Shown here one piece after another: positions 27,085 through 36,385 of a stretch of DNA of 64,000 nucleotides. A program made the translations under genes and the position numbers. The DNA is from Treponema sp. (lineage in GTDB: Bacteria; Spirochaetota; Spirochaetia; Treponematales; Treponemataceae), in contig JAILKS010000074.1 in the NCBI GenBank assembly GCA_024693715.1, positions 24,765-88,764 of the forward strand, written 5' to 3'. Numbering within the stretch: position 1 is the first letter of the stretch; each line of letters starts with the position of its first letter. Below the pieces are notes generated by a model. That model worked only from the letters and a program-made list of their open reading frames with translations. It was not told the origin of the DNA and did no database searches.

Positions 27085-27837
27085 TTGTCAGTTTTAATAA
27101 TTTGTTTAACTTCATTTAATGTGCTCTTGTGGATTATTTTTTTAATTCGATTCAAAAAACTTTTTTCTACCGATAAAGTCGTCGAAAAAACCGCAGATAA
27201 AATCAATAAAATGATTAAAAGCATTGATGAAGCAACTGAACGCGATTTATATCTTTGCGGTGAAGCAGACAAAAGGATAAATCAGTCAATTGAAGAAACT
27301 CAAAAAAAACTTGAGCTTTTCAAGGAAGCTTCTCAGCGCTTAAAGGATATGATTGCAGAAGCAGACAGAATCAATAAGATTTCAAATCAGAGTTCTTCTC
27401 TTTTCCAGGATTTTAATAAGATAAATAATAAAGCAATAAACAAAAATGTAAATGAATATTTAAAAAATAAAGCCGCTCCAAAAATAAAAACGGATATTTC
27501 TCCAGATTCGGCCTATGAGTTGACTTCTTCTAATCAGCCTGATTTATTTTCAGAGGAAAATTCCTCGTCTAAATCTGCATGGAAGGATGAAACGATTTTA
27601 ACGCCAGATGGAGCCGCATATAAGGAAGTCCCTCTTGTAATTACAAAGGTTTATGATGATGAATATGTTACTTCCGATGAGCATCCTCAGCCTCAGCTTG
27701 AAAATGCAAAACGAAATTTAACAAGAAAAATCCGTCAGCTTCTTGAACAGGATTATTCTGTTGAACAGATTGCTTCGGAGCTTTCTTGTTCTGAAACTGA
27801 AGTTGAAATGATAATCGATATGGAAATAAAAAATTAA
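27085..27837 (+). CDS. membrane-coiled coil-HTH protein, SwrB/DUF2802-like architecture
   Basis: 250 aa from a TTG start with a GAGG site 7 bp before it and 3 bp after the previous stop codon. One N-terminal membrane helix (residues 1-22, SVLIICLTSFNVLLWIIFLIRF), a coiled coil (about 30-95), a disordered middle, and a C-terminal helix-turn-helix-like motif (NLTRKIRQLLEQDYSVEQIASELSCSETEVEMIIDM). Bacillus SwrB (next to sigD) and the DUF2802 proteins of proteobacterial motility operons share this order. SwrB activates the flagellar export gate, so a similar role near fliA is a reasonable guess but unproven. Confidence 0.7.
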   Translation: MSVLIICLTSFNVLLWIIFLIRFKKLFSTDKVVEKTADKINKMIKSIDEATERDLYLCGEADKRINQSIEETQKKLELFKEASQRLKDMIAEADRINKISNQSSSLFQDFNKINNKAINKNVNEYLKNKAAPKIKTDISPDSAYELTSSNQPDLFSEENSSSKSAWKDETILTPDGAAYKEVPLVITKVYDDEYVTSDEHPQPQLENAKRNLTRKIRQLLEQDYSVEQIASELSCSETEVEMIIDMEIKN

Positions 27838-27850
27838 GGAGAAAATAATA

Positions 27851-28912
27851 ATGAAAGTTACAAAACAGAAATTCGGCTTATTAAGCGATGGAACTAAAAT
27901 CAATCTTTTTACTGTAAAAAATGACAACATGTCTTTTTCATGTACAGAATATGGTTGTACTATAACAAGCATTGTACTGAATAACAAGGATGGAACTAAA
28001 ACAGACGTAATTGTAGGATTTCCGACCTTTGAAGCTTTTATTAACAACCGTTCATTTTTCGGTGCTATAATCGGACGCTTCGGTAATAGAATAGGTAATG
28101 CTTCTTTTACCGTTGACGGTGTTAAATATAAAACAGATGCAAACGAAGGAAAAAATACACTTCACAGCGGATTTAATGGCTTTGATAAGATGATATGGAA
28201 GCCAAAGGTAATTAAATCAAAGCATTATTGCGGTGTAAAATTTACAAGAACATCTCCTGACGGTGAACAGGGCTTTCCTGGAAATGTAAATTTCGAAATT
28301 AATTATCTTCTTGATAATAAAAATAATCTGACATGTTATTATACTGCAGTTACAGATAAGGAAACTCCTGTGAACATTACGAATCATGCTTTTTTTAATC
28401 TTGCAGGAACCGGCAGTGTAGAAAACCATGTTTTGCAGATGAACAGTGCTTACACTCTTGATATTGATAAGGGACTTATTCCGACTGGTAAGTTTTTACC
28501 GGTAGAAGGAACAGCTTTTGATTTTAATAAACCTAAGGCAATCGGTAAGGGCATTAAGGAAACTGGTGTCGGTTATGATCACTGCTATGTTACGGAAATG
28601 TATAATCCTGAAAATCCTCAGTGCGCTATGCCGTTAACCTGTGATGATTTAGTTGAATTTGCAACTGTAACAGAACCTGTCAGCGGTCATGAAATGAGTG
28701 TATATACTAACATGGAAGGATGTCAGTTCTTTACCGCTAATTTCTTTAATGGAATTAAATTAAAGAACGGTGTTCCATATCCGAATCATGGAGCATTTTG
28801 TCTTGAAACACAGGCCTTCCCGGATACTCCAAATAAAAAAGAATTTCCGTCCTGCAATTTGAAGCCTGGACAGAAGATGAAGGCAAAAACAGTTTATTCA
28901 TTTAAAATATAA
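27851..28912 (+). CDS. galM: aldose 1-epimerase (mutarotase)
   Basis: 353 aa, GalM family. It interconverts alpha and beta anomers of hexoses such as galactose and glucose. The active-site regions are visible: NRSFFGAIIGRFGNRIGNASF, NTLHSGFNGFD, the catalytic-His motif TNHAFFNLAG, and the C-terminal Glu in CLETQAFPDTPNK. Length and order are normal. It has an AAGGAGA site and no partner sugar genes next to it. It could be co-transcribed with the upstream motility unit, since only 13 bp separate them. Confidence 0.95.
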   Translation: MKVTKQKFGLLSDGTKINLFTVKNDNMSFSCTEYGCTITSIVLNNKDGTKTDVIVGFPTFEAFINNRSFFGAIIGRFGNRIGNASFTVDGVKYKTDANEGKNTLHSGFNGFDKMIWKPKVIKSKHYCGVKFTRTSPDGEQGFPGNVNFEINYLLDNKNNLTCYYTAVTDKETPVNITNHAFFNLAGTGSVENHVLQMNSAYTLDIDKGLIPTGKFLPVEGTAFDFNKPKAIGKGIKETGVGYDHCYVTEMYNPENPQCAMPLTCDDLVEFATVTEPVSGHEMSVYTNMEGCQFFTANFFNGIKLKNGVPYPNHGAFCLETQAFPDTPNKKEFPSCNLKPGQKMKAKTVYSFKI

Positions 28913-28965
28913 AATTATATAATTTCATTTTTTCTCTAAATTCAGAAAAAAAACTTAAAATTTCA

Positions 28966-28994
28966 TTGAATTATCGTTAATTCAAGGTTATTAT
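28966..28994 (+). promoter_or_regulatory. V-ATPase operon promoter with embedded palindrome
   Basis: TTGAAT (28966-28971), 17-bp spacer, TATTAT (28989-28994). The -35 box is the left end of a perfect inverted repeat, arms TTGAATTA and TAATTCAA separated by TCGT (28966-28985), which therefore covers the -35 and most of the spacer. That is where a repressor would bind. A GGGG ribosome binding site precedes the ATG at 29042, giving a leader of about 40 bases. Confidence 0.6.
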
Positions 28995-29041
28995 TAGTAT
29001 TATATATTATTGTAAATAATATTTGTTAAGGGGTTACCGCG

Positions 29042-29662
29042 ATGGATGTGCAGTTACAAGAACTAATTGATAAAATCAAAAAAGCTGGTGTAGATTCTGC
29101 AGATAAAAAAGCAGCGCAGATTGAAGCAGAAGCGGAAAAGAAAGCAGAAGAAATCATTGCCGATGCAGAAAAAAGAGCTGAAGATATTCTTAAAAAAGCA
29201 AAGGCAGAATCACAGAAATTTGAAATGGTAAGTGAGGAAGCGATAGTTCAGGCCGGAAGAAACATGCTTTTATCATTCAGAGAATCCTTGCTTGCTGAGC
29301 TTAATGTTATAGTACAGGAAAAGACTGAAAAATCACTTTCAAAGGATGTTCTTTCTAAATTAATTCCTGATGTCGTAAAGGCGTGGTGTAAAAATACAGA
29401 TGCATCTGAATTATCTGTTTTATTAAGTGAAAAGGACTTAAAGGTTTTAACATCAAACTTCAAGACACAATTGAAAGCACAGATTTCTAAGGGACTTGAA
29501 ATTAAAGCAGATAAAACTCTTTCTGCCGGTTTTAGAATCGGTGTTAAAAATGGACAGGCCTTTTATGATTATTCTGCAGAAAGTCTTGCACAGATGTTCA
29601 GTGCTTATTTAAATCCTAAAGTATCTGAATTATTGCAGAAAGCGGCAAAGGAAGTAAAATAG
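29042..29662 (+). CDS. atpE: V-type ATPase subunit E
   Basis: 206 aa. The first 70 residues form a long charged helix (KAGVDSADKKAAQIEAEAEKKAEEIIADAEKRAEDILKKAKAES), the rest is the globular E domain. It is the peripheral stalk of the enzyme. No separate G/H subunit gene exists here, so the stalk may be E only or use a gene elsewhere. It opens the operon and overlaps the next gene's GTG by 1 bp. Confidence 0.85.
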   Translation: MDVQLQELIDKIKKAGVDSADKKAAQIEAEAEKKAEEIIADAEKRAEDILKKAKAESQKFEMVSEEAIVQAGRNMLLSFRESLLAELNVIVQEKTEKSLSKDVLSKLIPDVVKAWCKNTDASELSVLLSEKDLKVLTSNFKTQLKAQISKGLEIKADKTLSAGFRIGVKNGQAFYDYSAESLAQMFSAYLNPKVSELLQKAAKEVK

Positions 29663-30204
29663 TGGCTTATTATTATCTGGTTTCACAGTTGCCAAACATC
29701 TCTTCTTCAGACAGTAAATCGTCGTTACCTTTAAATACAAAGGATTTTGTCGAATTATGTTCGAGATTCGTTTCTGAAAAAGAGAAGAAAATAATAAGTA
29801 ATTTAAGTTTAGTTCCGCCTAAACAGTTAAAATCAACAGGTTCTGCTTTTTTAGATACCTGGTATGAAAAGGAAAGAAATCTTCGTTTTGCTATTGCTCA
29901 AATCCGTTCTCAGAGAATGAAGAAGGATGCGGTTACTTTACCTCCTGGATGTACTACAGATATTATCAATGCGGCAAGAACGGCAGTAGGAATGAACAGT
30001 CCTTATTCTGCAGAACAATTTCTTTTTGATTATCGATTGCGTCTGCTTAATGATTTACGTCCTCTGGATGCTTTTTCAATTGATGCAGTTTACGCTTATG
30101 GTATAAGACTTATGCTTATAGAAAGAATCCGTAAATTTAATGTTGAGAATGGAACCTCGGCATATCATCAAATTTATGATTCTATACTTGGAGAAACAAT
30201 ATGA
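29662..30204 (+). CDS. DUF2764 V-ATPase-associated protein
   Basis: 180 aa, GTG start overlapping the subunit E stop. MAYYYLVSQLPNI and the Arg/Lys-rich middle match DUF2764, which is found in spirochaete and some Bacteroidetes V-ATPase operons between E and A. It occupies the place where other organisms have subunit C and may substitute for it; that is a hypothesis based on position only. Its stop overlaps the atpA start by 4 bp (ATGA). Confidence 0.8.
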   Translation: MAYYYLVSQLPNISSSDSKSSLPLNTKDFVELCSRFVSEKEKKIISNLSLVPPKQLKSTGSAFLDTWYEKERNLRFAIAQIRSQRMKKDAVTLPPGCTTDIINAARTAVGMNSPYSAEQFLFDYRLRLLNDLRPLDAFSIDAVYAYGIRLMLIERIRKFNVENGTSAYHQIYDSILGETI

Positions 30205-31970
30205 CGCTAGCAAATGCAAAGGTAGTCGGCATTAACGGAAACATGGTAACAATCGAATTTGACGGTAATGTTTCGATGAACGAAGTTGGTTATGTTAATG
30301 TAGATGGAAAAAAATTAAAGGGTGAAGTAATCCGAATCCGCGGTAATAAAGCACAGATGCAGATTTACGAGATGACACAGGGAATTAAAACCGGTGATGT
30401 AGTTGAACTTTCCGGTGAGCTTCTTTGTGCAGAGCTTGGACCTGGTCTTTTAGGACAGATTTTCGACGGTCTTCAGAATCCTCTGCCGCTTGTTGCAGAA
30501 AAGGCAGGATTCTTTCTTGAGAAGGGCGTTTATATTGAATCTTTGCCAAGAAAAGTTAAATGGGAATTTACTCCGATTGTAAAGCCGGGTACAAAAGTAA
30601 TGCGCGGTGATGCAATCGGTACTGTACTGGAAGGTCCTTTTACTCATAAAATTCTTGTTCCTTTTGATATGTATGGTATTTATACCGTTAAGGAAATTAC
30701 CAAAAAAGGAAAATACACTATAGATGAAACAATGGCTGTCCTTTCAGATGAAAAGGGAAAAAATCATAAGGTAACAATGACTTTTAAATGGCCTGTAAAA
30801 CGTGCAGTTGACTGTTATGCAGAACGACTTGCACCTTCAGAGCCGATGGTAACTCAGGTCAGACTTATTGATACTTTCTATCCTGTTTCTAAGGGGGGAA
30901 CTTATTGTATTCCGGGACCTTTTGGAGCTGGAAAAACTGTACTTCAGCATACAACATCAAGAAATGCAGACGTTGATATTGTAATCATTGCGGCGTGTGG
31001 TGAACGAGCCGGTGAAGTTGTAGAAACAATTAAGGAATTCCCTGAATTAAAGGATCCTAGAACCGGTGAAAGCTTAATGAAGCGAACTATCATTATTTGT
31101 AATACATCATCCATGCCGGTTGCATCCCGAGAAGCTTCTGTATATACATCGGTAACTCTTGCTGAATATTACCGACAGATGGGACTTCATGTACTTCTTC
31201 TTGCAGATTCAACCTCGCGATGGGCACAGGCATTGCGTGAAATGTCAGGACGTCTTGAAGAGATTCCTGGTGAAGAAGCATTCCCTGCATATCTTGAATC
31301 ATATATTGCCGCTTTTTACGAACGTGCAGGTTTTGTTAAATTACGTGACGGTTCGAGTGGTTCTGTTACTATTGGTGGTACAGTATCACCTGCCGGTGGA
31401 AACTTCGAGGAACCTGTTACTCAGGCTACACTTAAAGTAGTAGGTGCATTCCATGGTTTGAGCCGTGAACGTTCTGATGCACGAAAATATCCCGCAATTG
31501 ACCCTATTATTTCATGGTCAAAATACAATTCGGTAATCAAACAGAATCTCGTAAATTATGCGCGAAAGGTTTATCTTTCGGGTGTAGAAGTTAATCAGAT
31601 GATGAAGGTTATCGGTGAAGAAGGAACTACTACTTCAGATTATATTGAATATCTTAAAAGTGAATTCCTTGATGCCGTTTATATGCAACAGAACTCTTTT
31701 GATGAAGTTGACGCTGCTGTAAGTGTTGAACGTCAGAAATATACTTTTGCAAAGGTTGTCAGTATTTTAGGTTCTGATTTTGAACTTAAGGAAAAAGATG
31801 AGGCACGTAATTTCTTTAATCAGATGAGACAGAAGTTCATTGACTGGAACTATTCTCCATGGAAATCAGATAAATTTAAAAATGCTGAAAAAGACATTGA
31901 CGCCCATTACAAATCAGCGGATGGTAAACTACGCGACGATGTTAAAAAACTTCTAAAGGATGGTGAATAA
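30201..31970 (+). CDS. atpA: V-type ATPase catalytic subunit A
   Basis: 589 aa with the catalytic P-loop [12 protein letters not shown] (Lys245), a preceding long non-homologous insert typical of V-type A subunits ([23 protein letters not shown]), Walker B region [35 protein letters not shown], and [13 protein letters not shown]. It hydrolyses or makes ATP in a rotary complex with B. Full length and intact. Confidence 0.97.
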   Translation: MTLANAKVVGINGNMVTIEFDGNVSMNEVGYVNVDGKKLKGEVIRIRGNKAQMQIYEMTQGIKTGDVVELSGELLCAELGPGLLGQIFDGLQNPLPLVAEKAGFFLEKGVYIESLPRKVKWEFTPIVKPGTKVMRGDAIGTVLEGPFTHKILVPFDMYGIYTVKEITKKGKYTIDETMAVLSDEKGKNHKVTMTFKWPVKRAVDCYAERLAPSEPMVTQVRLIDTFYPVSKGGTYCIPGPFGAGKTVLQHTTSRNADVDIVIIAACGERAGEVVETIKEFPELKDPRTGESLMKRTIIICNTSSMPVASREASVYTSVTLAEYYRQMGLHVLLLADSTSRWAQALREMSGRLEEIPGEEAFPAYLESYIAAFYERAGFVKLRDGSSGSVTIGGTVSPAGGNFEEPVTQATLKVVGAFHGLSRERSDARKYPAIDPIISWSKYNSVIKQNLVNYARKVYLSGVEVNQMMKVIGEEGTTTSDYIEYLKSEFLDAVYMQQNSFDEVDAAVSVERQKYTFAKVVSILGSDFELKEKDEARNFFNQMRQKFIDWNYSPWKSDKFKNAEKDIDAHYKSADGKLRDDVKKLLKDGE

Positions 31971-31972
31971 TT

Positions 31973-33271
31973 ATGAACAAAGTTTATAGTAAAATAGAAT
32001 CCATCACTGGTAGTGTTATTACAGTAAAAGCTGATAATGTTGCTTACGGTGAACTTGCAGAAATTGATACACGTTTTGGAAAATCTCTTGCGGAAGTAAA
32101 TAAAATTGATGGTAATATTGTTTCCCTGCAGGTTTTTGCCGGAGGCCGTGGTGTTTCAACAGGCGACCACATAAAATTTCTTGGTCATTCAATGCGTGTC
32201 AGTTTTTCTGATAATCTTCTTGGTAGAATATTCAATGGATCTGCAGAACCAAGAGACAAGGGTCCTGCATTAACAGATTCGCTTGTTCCTATTGGAGGTC
32301 CTTCTGTAAATCCTTCTAAACGTATCATGGCACGACGAATGATTCGTACCGGTATTCCAATGATTGATATGTTTAACACACTTGTTGTATCACAGAAGCT
32401 TCCTATTTTCTCTATTTCAGGTGAGCCTTATAATCAGCTTCTTGCACGAATTGCCATGCAGGCAGAGGTTGATGTAATTGTTCTTGGTGGAATGGGCTTG
32501 AAATATGATGATTATCTGTATTTCAAAAAAACACTTGAAGCAGGTGGTGCTTTAAGCAGAACTGTAATGTTCATTCATACGGCAAGTGATCCGACTGTAG
32601 AATGTCAGAAAATTCCTGATTTATCGCTTGCAGTTGCAGAACAGTTTGCCCTTAAGGGAAAGGATGTTCTTGTTCTTTTAACTGATATGACAAACTATGC
32701 TGACTCCATGAAGGAAATTGCTATTACACAGGAACAGGTTCCTTCAAATCGTGGTTATCCTGGAGATTTGTATTCTCAACTTGCAGCCCGTTATGAAAAG
32801 GCTGTTGATTTTGATAGTGCAGGTTCTGTAACAATTCTTGCAGTTACAACAATGCCTGGTGATGATGTTACTCACCCGGTTCCTGATAATACTGGATACA
32901 TTACAGAAGGTCAGTACTATCTTAAAGGCGGTCGAATTGAGCCGTTTGGTTCTCTTTCACGTCTTAAACAAAACGTTAACGGCACAACGAGAGATGACCA
33001 CCGTGCATTAATGGACGGTATGATTCGTCTTTATTCAAGTTATAAAGATACCCTCGAAAAGAAATCGATGGGATTTAATATGAGTAAATGGGATGATAAA
33101 CTTTTATCATATGGAGCTGAATTTGAAAGTGAGATGATGGATCTTTCAAAAAATGTTCCGCTTGAAGAAGCACTTGATAATGGTTGGAAAATCCTTGCAG
33201 ATTGTTTTGAACCTGAAGAGACAGGTTTGAAATCTTCATTGATTGAAAAATACTGGCCTAAAAAGAAATAA
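31973..33271 (+). CDS. atpB: V-type ATPase regulatory subunit B
   Basis: 432 aa. The non-catalytic partner of subunit A lacks a P-loop but has [22 protein letters not shown] at that place, and [47 protein letters not shown] and [24 protein letters not shown], which are typical. It starts 2 bp after atpA and is intact. Confidence 0.97.
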   Translation: MNKVYSKIESITGSVITVKADNVAYGELAEIDTRFGKSLAEVNKIDGNIVSLQVFAGGRGVSTGDHIKFLGHSMRVSFSDNLLGRIFNGSAEPRDKGPALTDSLVPIGGPSVNPSKRIMARRMIRTGIPMIDMFNTLVVSQKLPIFSISGEPYNQLLARIAMQAEVDVIVLGGMGLKYDDYLYFKKTLEAGGALSRTVMFIHTASDPTVECQKIPDLSLAVAEQFALKGKDVLVLLTDMTNYADSMKEIAITQEQVPSNRGYPGDLYSQLAARYEKAVDFDSAGSVTILAVTTMPGDDVTHPVPDNTGYITEGQYYLKGGRIEPFGSLSRLKQNVNGTTRDDHRALMDGMIRLYSSYKDTLEKKSMGFNMSKWDDKLLSYGAEFESEMMDLSKNVPLEEALDNGWKILADCFEPEETGLKSSLIEKYWPKKK

Positions 33272-33307
33272 CCGGTTGTGATTAATTTTTTGTTTGGAGA
33301 ATAATTA

Positions 33308-33931
33308 ATGGCAAAAATTAAGCTGACAAAGAATGAACTCAAGGTACAAAAAGATGCGCTTAAAATGTACAGGCGTTATCTTCCTACCTTAATGTTAAAA
33401 AAACAACAGCTTCAGTCAGAAATCCGCACAATCGATGCAAAAGCAAAGGCAGTCAGGCAGGCAAGAGTTGAACTTGAAAAAGAATTCAATGATTGGATTG
33501 CAGTATTTGGTGAACAGGATGCTTTTAAACCAGAAATGGTAACTGTAAAAAATATAAAAAAGGGTTTTGGTAATATTGCCGGCGTTACGATTCCAGTTTA
33601 TGAAGGTGCAGATTTTTCTCGTGGAGATTATGATCTTTATGAAACACCTTTATGGATTGATATGGCAGCCGACCGTATGGAAAAAGCTCTTTCTCTTGAT
33701 CTGGAAGCGGAAGTTCTGGATGAACAGGTAAGACTTCTTTCAGTTGAATTAAGGACTACTACACAAAGAGTTAATCTTTTTGAAAAAATTAAGATTCCTG
33801 AAACAAAGGCTAACATCAAGAAAATTACAGTATATCTTGGAGATGAACAGGTTGCGGCTGTTGTTAGAAGTAAAATCTCTAAGAAAAAGCTTCAGGCGAA
33901 AATTGATGAAGAACAGGAGGCAGCTGAATGA
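33308..33931 (+). CDS. atpD: V-type ATPase subunit D
   Basis: 207 aa, central-stalk rotor subunit. It starts IKLTKNELKVQKDALKMYRRYLPTLMLKKQQLQSEI and ends KRSKISKKKLQAKI-like, forming two long antiparallel helices. A short insert in the middle (FKPEMVTVKNIKKGFGNIAGVTIPVYEGADFSRGDYDLYETPLW) is larger than in Enterococcus. It overlaps the subunit I start by 4 bp. No F subunit gene, which normally binds D, is present in the operon. Confidence 0.92.
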   Translation: MAKIKLTKNELKVQKDALKMYRRYLPTLMLKKQQLQSEIRTIDAKAKAVRQARVELEKEFNDWIAVFGEQDAFKPEMVTVKNIKKGFGNIAGVTIPVYEGADFSRGDYDLYETPLWIDMAADRMEKALSLDLEAEVLDEQVRLLSVELRTTTQRVNLFEKIKIPETKANIKKITVYLGDEQVAAVVRSKISKKKLQAKIDEEQEAAE

Positions 33932-35829
33932 TTTTACCAATGAAAAAAGTCTCTATTGTTCTTTTAAATAAAGAAAGAGAAGCATCATTAAAAAAATTAA
34001 GAAAGCTTGGACTTGTACATCTTGAAACCTTAAACGGTTCGGGTGAAAAACTTGCAGCTTTTAAAGAAATCTCTAATAATTCTTTAATTTCTGAATCTAT
34101 TTTGTCAGAGATAAAGCTTTCTAAATCGCAGAAAAAACAGGATGTAAAAGAATTAAAGGATGATGAAATTGTTTCATTAACTAAAGAAATTGTTGTTCAG
34201 GCAGAACGTAAAAAACAGCTTCTTGATGTTATTACTGCCGATGTAAATGAACTTGATAGATTTGCAGGATGGGGCAATGTTTCTCTTGAAGATTTTGAAT
34301 ATCTTAAGGAAAGAGGAATTCAACTTAAAATGTATGAAATTCCTTCTTCTAAGTATTCATCAATAGATGAATCTATAGATACTCTTCTTGTAAATACTGG
34401 AAAAAAAGTTAATCGCTTCCTGATTATAAATGGCGGTGAAGGTCGTCCTGAAAAACTTCTTCCTGATGCATTTGAGGTATCGTTCCCTAAAGAAAGCACC
34501 TCTGTAATTGAGAATGAAGTTAGACAGGCAGAACGAGAAATTGTAAGAATTGAAGAATTTTTTGCTAAAAAAGCTGTTTATCTTCAGCAAATAAAGGATT
34601 ATAAAAAGCGTCTTCTTACTGACATCGAATTTGAAAACGTAAACAGCGGTATGGCTCATGAAAATGAAAATGAGCAGACTGACCTTGCATGGATTTCAGG
34701 CTTTGTCCCGGAAGAGGATCTTGAAACATTAAAATCGGCATGTCGTGAAAATGAATGGGCTCTTGCTTATTCTGAACCAGAAGACGAGGACCTTTCAGTT
34801 CCAACAAAATTAAAGAATAATAAATTTGTAAGTATCATTTATCCTCTTACAGATTTTTTGGGTACAGTTCCAGGATATCATGAATATGATATTTCCGGCT
34901 GGTTCCTTCTTTTCTTCTCGATTTTCTTCGGAATGATTTTTGGAGACGGAGGATACGGACTTATCCTGACAGCCGCATTCATCCTGATAATGTTCAAGAA
35001 TCTTATTACCCGAAAAAAGAATCCTCCGCTGCTTTCACTTGGAATAATCCTTGGAATTTCAACCATAATTTGGGGAACTGTTACCTGCACATGGTTTGGT
35101 ATTCCTGCACAGCAGCTTCCTGATTTCCTTAAAAATATTTCTGTAAAGCCTCTTTCTAATGCATATACAGATGAGCTTACCGGATTTACAACTGATCAGA
35201 ATCTTCAGATTTTCTGCTTTACGATTGCTCTCCTTCAACTTTCAATAGCTCATATAAAAGGAATGATAGCCAACAAAAAATCACTTAAGTTTTTCGGTGA
35301 GTTTGGTTCACTGCTTCAGCTTATTGGTATGTATTACATTGTACTTAATCTTGTTGTAAGTTCAGAACATTTTGCATTGAACAAGGTTATCAATAATATT
35401 CCTATCGGATATGTTGAGCTTGGCTTTATAGCAGTTGGTTTTGTATTAAGTTTTATCTTTGCAAATTATGAAGGAAGTGTTTTAAAATCAGTTCTTGCAA
35501 GTGTCAAAGGAATTATTCCTGTAATATTAGGCGTTGTAAATGTATTCTCTGATATTGTTTCTTATATACGTTTGTGGGCTGTTGGACTTGCGGGTGCTGC
35601 AATTTCTGCAACGGTAAATACTATGGCAGGTCCTATTCTTGGTCATGCAATATTGTTTGCTATAGGAATAATTTTACTTGTATTTGGACATGGTTTGAAT
35701 ATGGTACTGAATCTGCTTTCTGTGCTTGTTCATGGAGTTCGATTGAATACTTTGGAATTTTCAAGCCACCTCGGTATGTCGTGGTCTGGAATAAAATATA
35801 GTCCTTTTGCTGAAAAAGGAAATGAATAA
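33928..35829 (+). CDS. atpI: V-type ATPase subunit I (a-type stator)
   Basis: 633 aa. A cytoplasmic N-terminal half with coiled coils is followed by 7-8 membrane helices. The key membrane arginine region is seen in FSDIVSYIRLWAVGLAGAAISATVNTMA, and GMIFGDGGYGLIL and GHGLNMVLNLLSVLVHGVRLNTLEFSSHLGM are family motifs. This is the ion-translocating stator that contacts the K ring. Starts at ATG overlapping subunit D. Confidence 0.95.
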   Translation: MILPMKKVSIVLLNKEREASLKKLRKLGLVHLETLNGSGEKLAAFKEISNNSLISESILSEIKLSKSQKKQDVKELKDDEIVSLTKEIVVQAERKKQLLDVITADVNELDRFAGWGNVSLEDFEYLKERGIQLKMYEIPSSKYSSIDESIDTLLVNTGKKVNRFLIINGGEGRPEKLLPDAFEVSFPKESTSVIENEVRQAEREIVRIEEFFAKKAVYLQQIKDYKKRLLTDIEFENVNSGMAHENENEQTDLAWISGFVPEEDLETLKSACRENEWALAYSEPEDEDLSVPTKLKNNKFVSIIYPLTDFLGTVPGYHEYDISGWFLLFFSIFFGMIFGDGGYGLILTAAFILIMFKNLITRKKNPPLLSLGIILGISTIIWGTVTCTWFGIPAQQLPDFLKNISVKPLSNAYTDELTGFTTDQNLQIFCFTIALLQLSIAHIKGMIANKKSLKFFGEFGSLLQLIGMYYIVLNLVVSSEHFALNKVINNIPIGYVELGFIAVGFVLSFIFANYEGSVLKSVLASVKGIIPVILGVVNVFSDIVSYIRLWAVGLAGAAISATVNTMAGPILGHAILFAIGIILLVFGHGLNMVLNLLSVLVHGVRLNTLEFSSHLGMSWSGIKYSPFAEKGNE

Positions 35830-35868
35830 GGATTTAAGTTTGCATTGCAAACAAAAAGGAGTATAAAT

Positions 35869-36294
35869 ATGAATTTTGGAATGTTAGGTGCTGCAATTTG
35901 TATGGGTATTGCTGCTATTGGATCTGCAATTGGAATTGGAATTGCCGGACAGGGTGCTATTGGTGCCTGGAAACGTTGTTATATAAACAATAAACCGGCT
36001 CCATTCATTCTTCTTGTTTTTGCTGGTGCTCCTCTTACACAGACACTTTATGGTTTTCTTCTTACAAAAAGGATGATAGAATCGGCAGTTACTAACGGAT
36101 GGCAGCTGATTGGTCTTGGTATTGGTTCTGGTATTGCAATGTGTCTTTCTGCTATTGCACAGGGAAAAGCTGGTGCCGCTGCTTCTGATGCTCAGGGTGA
36201 AACAGGAAAAGGTTTTGCTCAGTATATTATGGTTGTAGGTCTTTGTGAAACTGTAGCTTTGTTTGCTATGGCTTTCTCATTTGGTTTCTGTTAA
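35869..36294 (+). CDS. atpK: V-type ATPase proteolipid subunit K
   Basis: 141 aa with four membrane helices (two hairpins). The ion-binding Glu127 is in GLCETVALFAM, and Thr57-Gln58 (APLTQTLYGF) and Gln98 (SAIAQGKAG) sit where Enterococcus hirae NtpK has its sodium ligands. This suggests sodium rather than proton coupling; it is an inference from pattern. The frame extends upstream to a TTG at 35845, but AAAGGAG (35855-35861) points to the ATG at 35869. It ends the operon before a clear terminator. Confidence 0.95.
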   Translation: MNFGMLGAAICMGIAAIGSAIGIGIAGQGAIGAWKRCYINNKPAPFILLVFAGAPLTQTLYGFLLTKRMIESAVTNGWQLIGLGIGSGIAMCLSAIAQGKAGAAASDAQGETGKGFAQYIMVVGLCETVALFAMAFSFGFC

Positions 36295-36320
36295 TACTTT
36301 TACAGATTCTTTTAATAAAG

Positions 36321-36360
36321 CTGATATGTTTGATTTTTATTGAACATGTCAGTTTTTTTT
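36321..36360 (+). terminator. intrinsic terminator of the V-ATPase operon
   Basis: Stem CTGATATGTT / AACATGTCAG (10 bp with one G-U pair), loop of 12 bases, then eight T (36353-36360). This is the clearest Rho-independent terminator in the window. Confidence 0.85.
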
Positions 36361-36372
36361 TAAATTTTAGTG

Positions 36373-36378
36373 TATAAT
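36373..36378 (+). promoter_or_regulatory. -10 box of ispG
   Basis: Perfect TATAAT whose last base is followed by seven bases and then the ATG at 36386. No -35 hexamer is obvious because the terminator T run occupies the place. If real, transcription starts at about the A of the start codon and the mRNA is leaderless. Confidence 0.45.
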
Positions 36379-36385
36379 GATTAAT

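Noticed and set aside
28900..28985. The palindrome at 28966-28985 as terminator of galM.
   Set aside because: No T run follows the 3' arm (GGTTATTATT) and it overlaps a good promoter, so an operator fits better.
35845..35868. Longer start (TTG) for the V-ATPase K subunit.
   Set aside because: It would add eight polar residues before the first membrane helix and covers the AAAGGAG site of the ATG at 35869.
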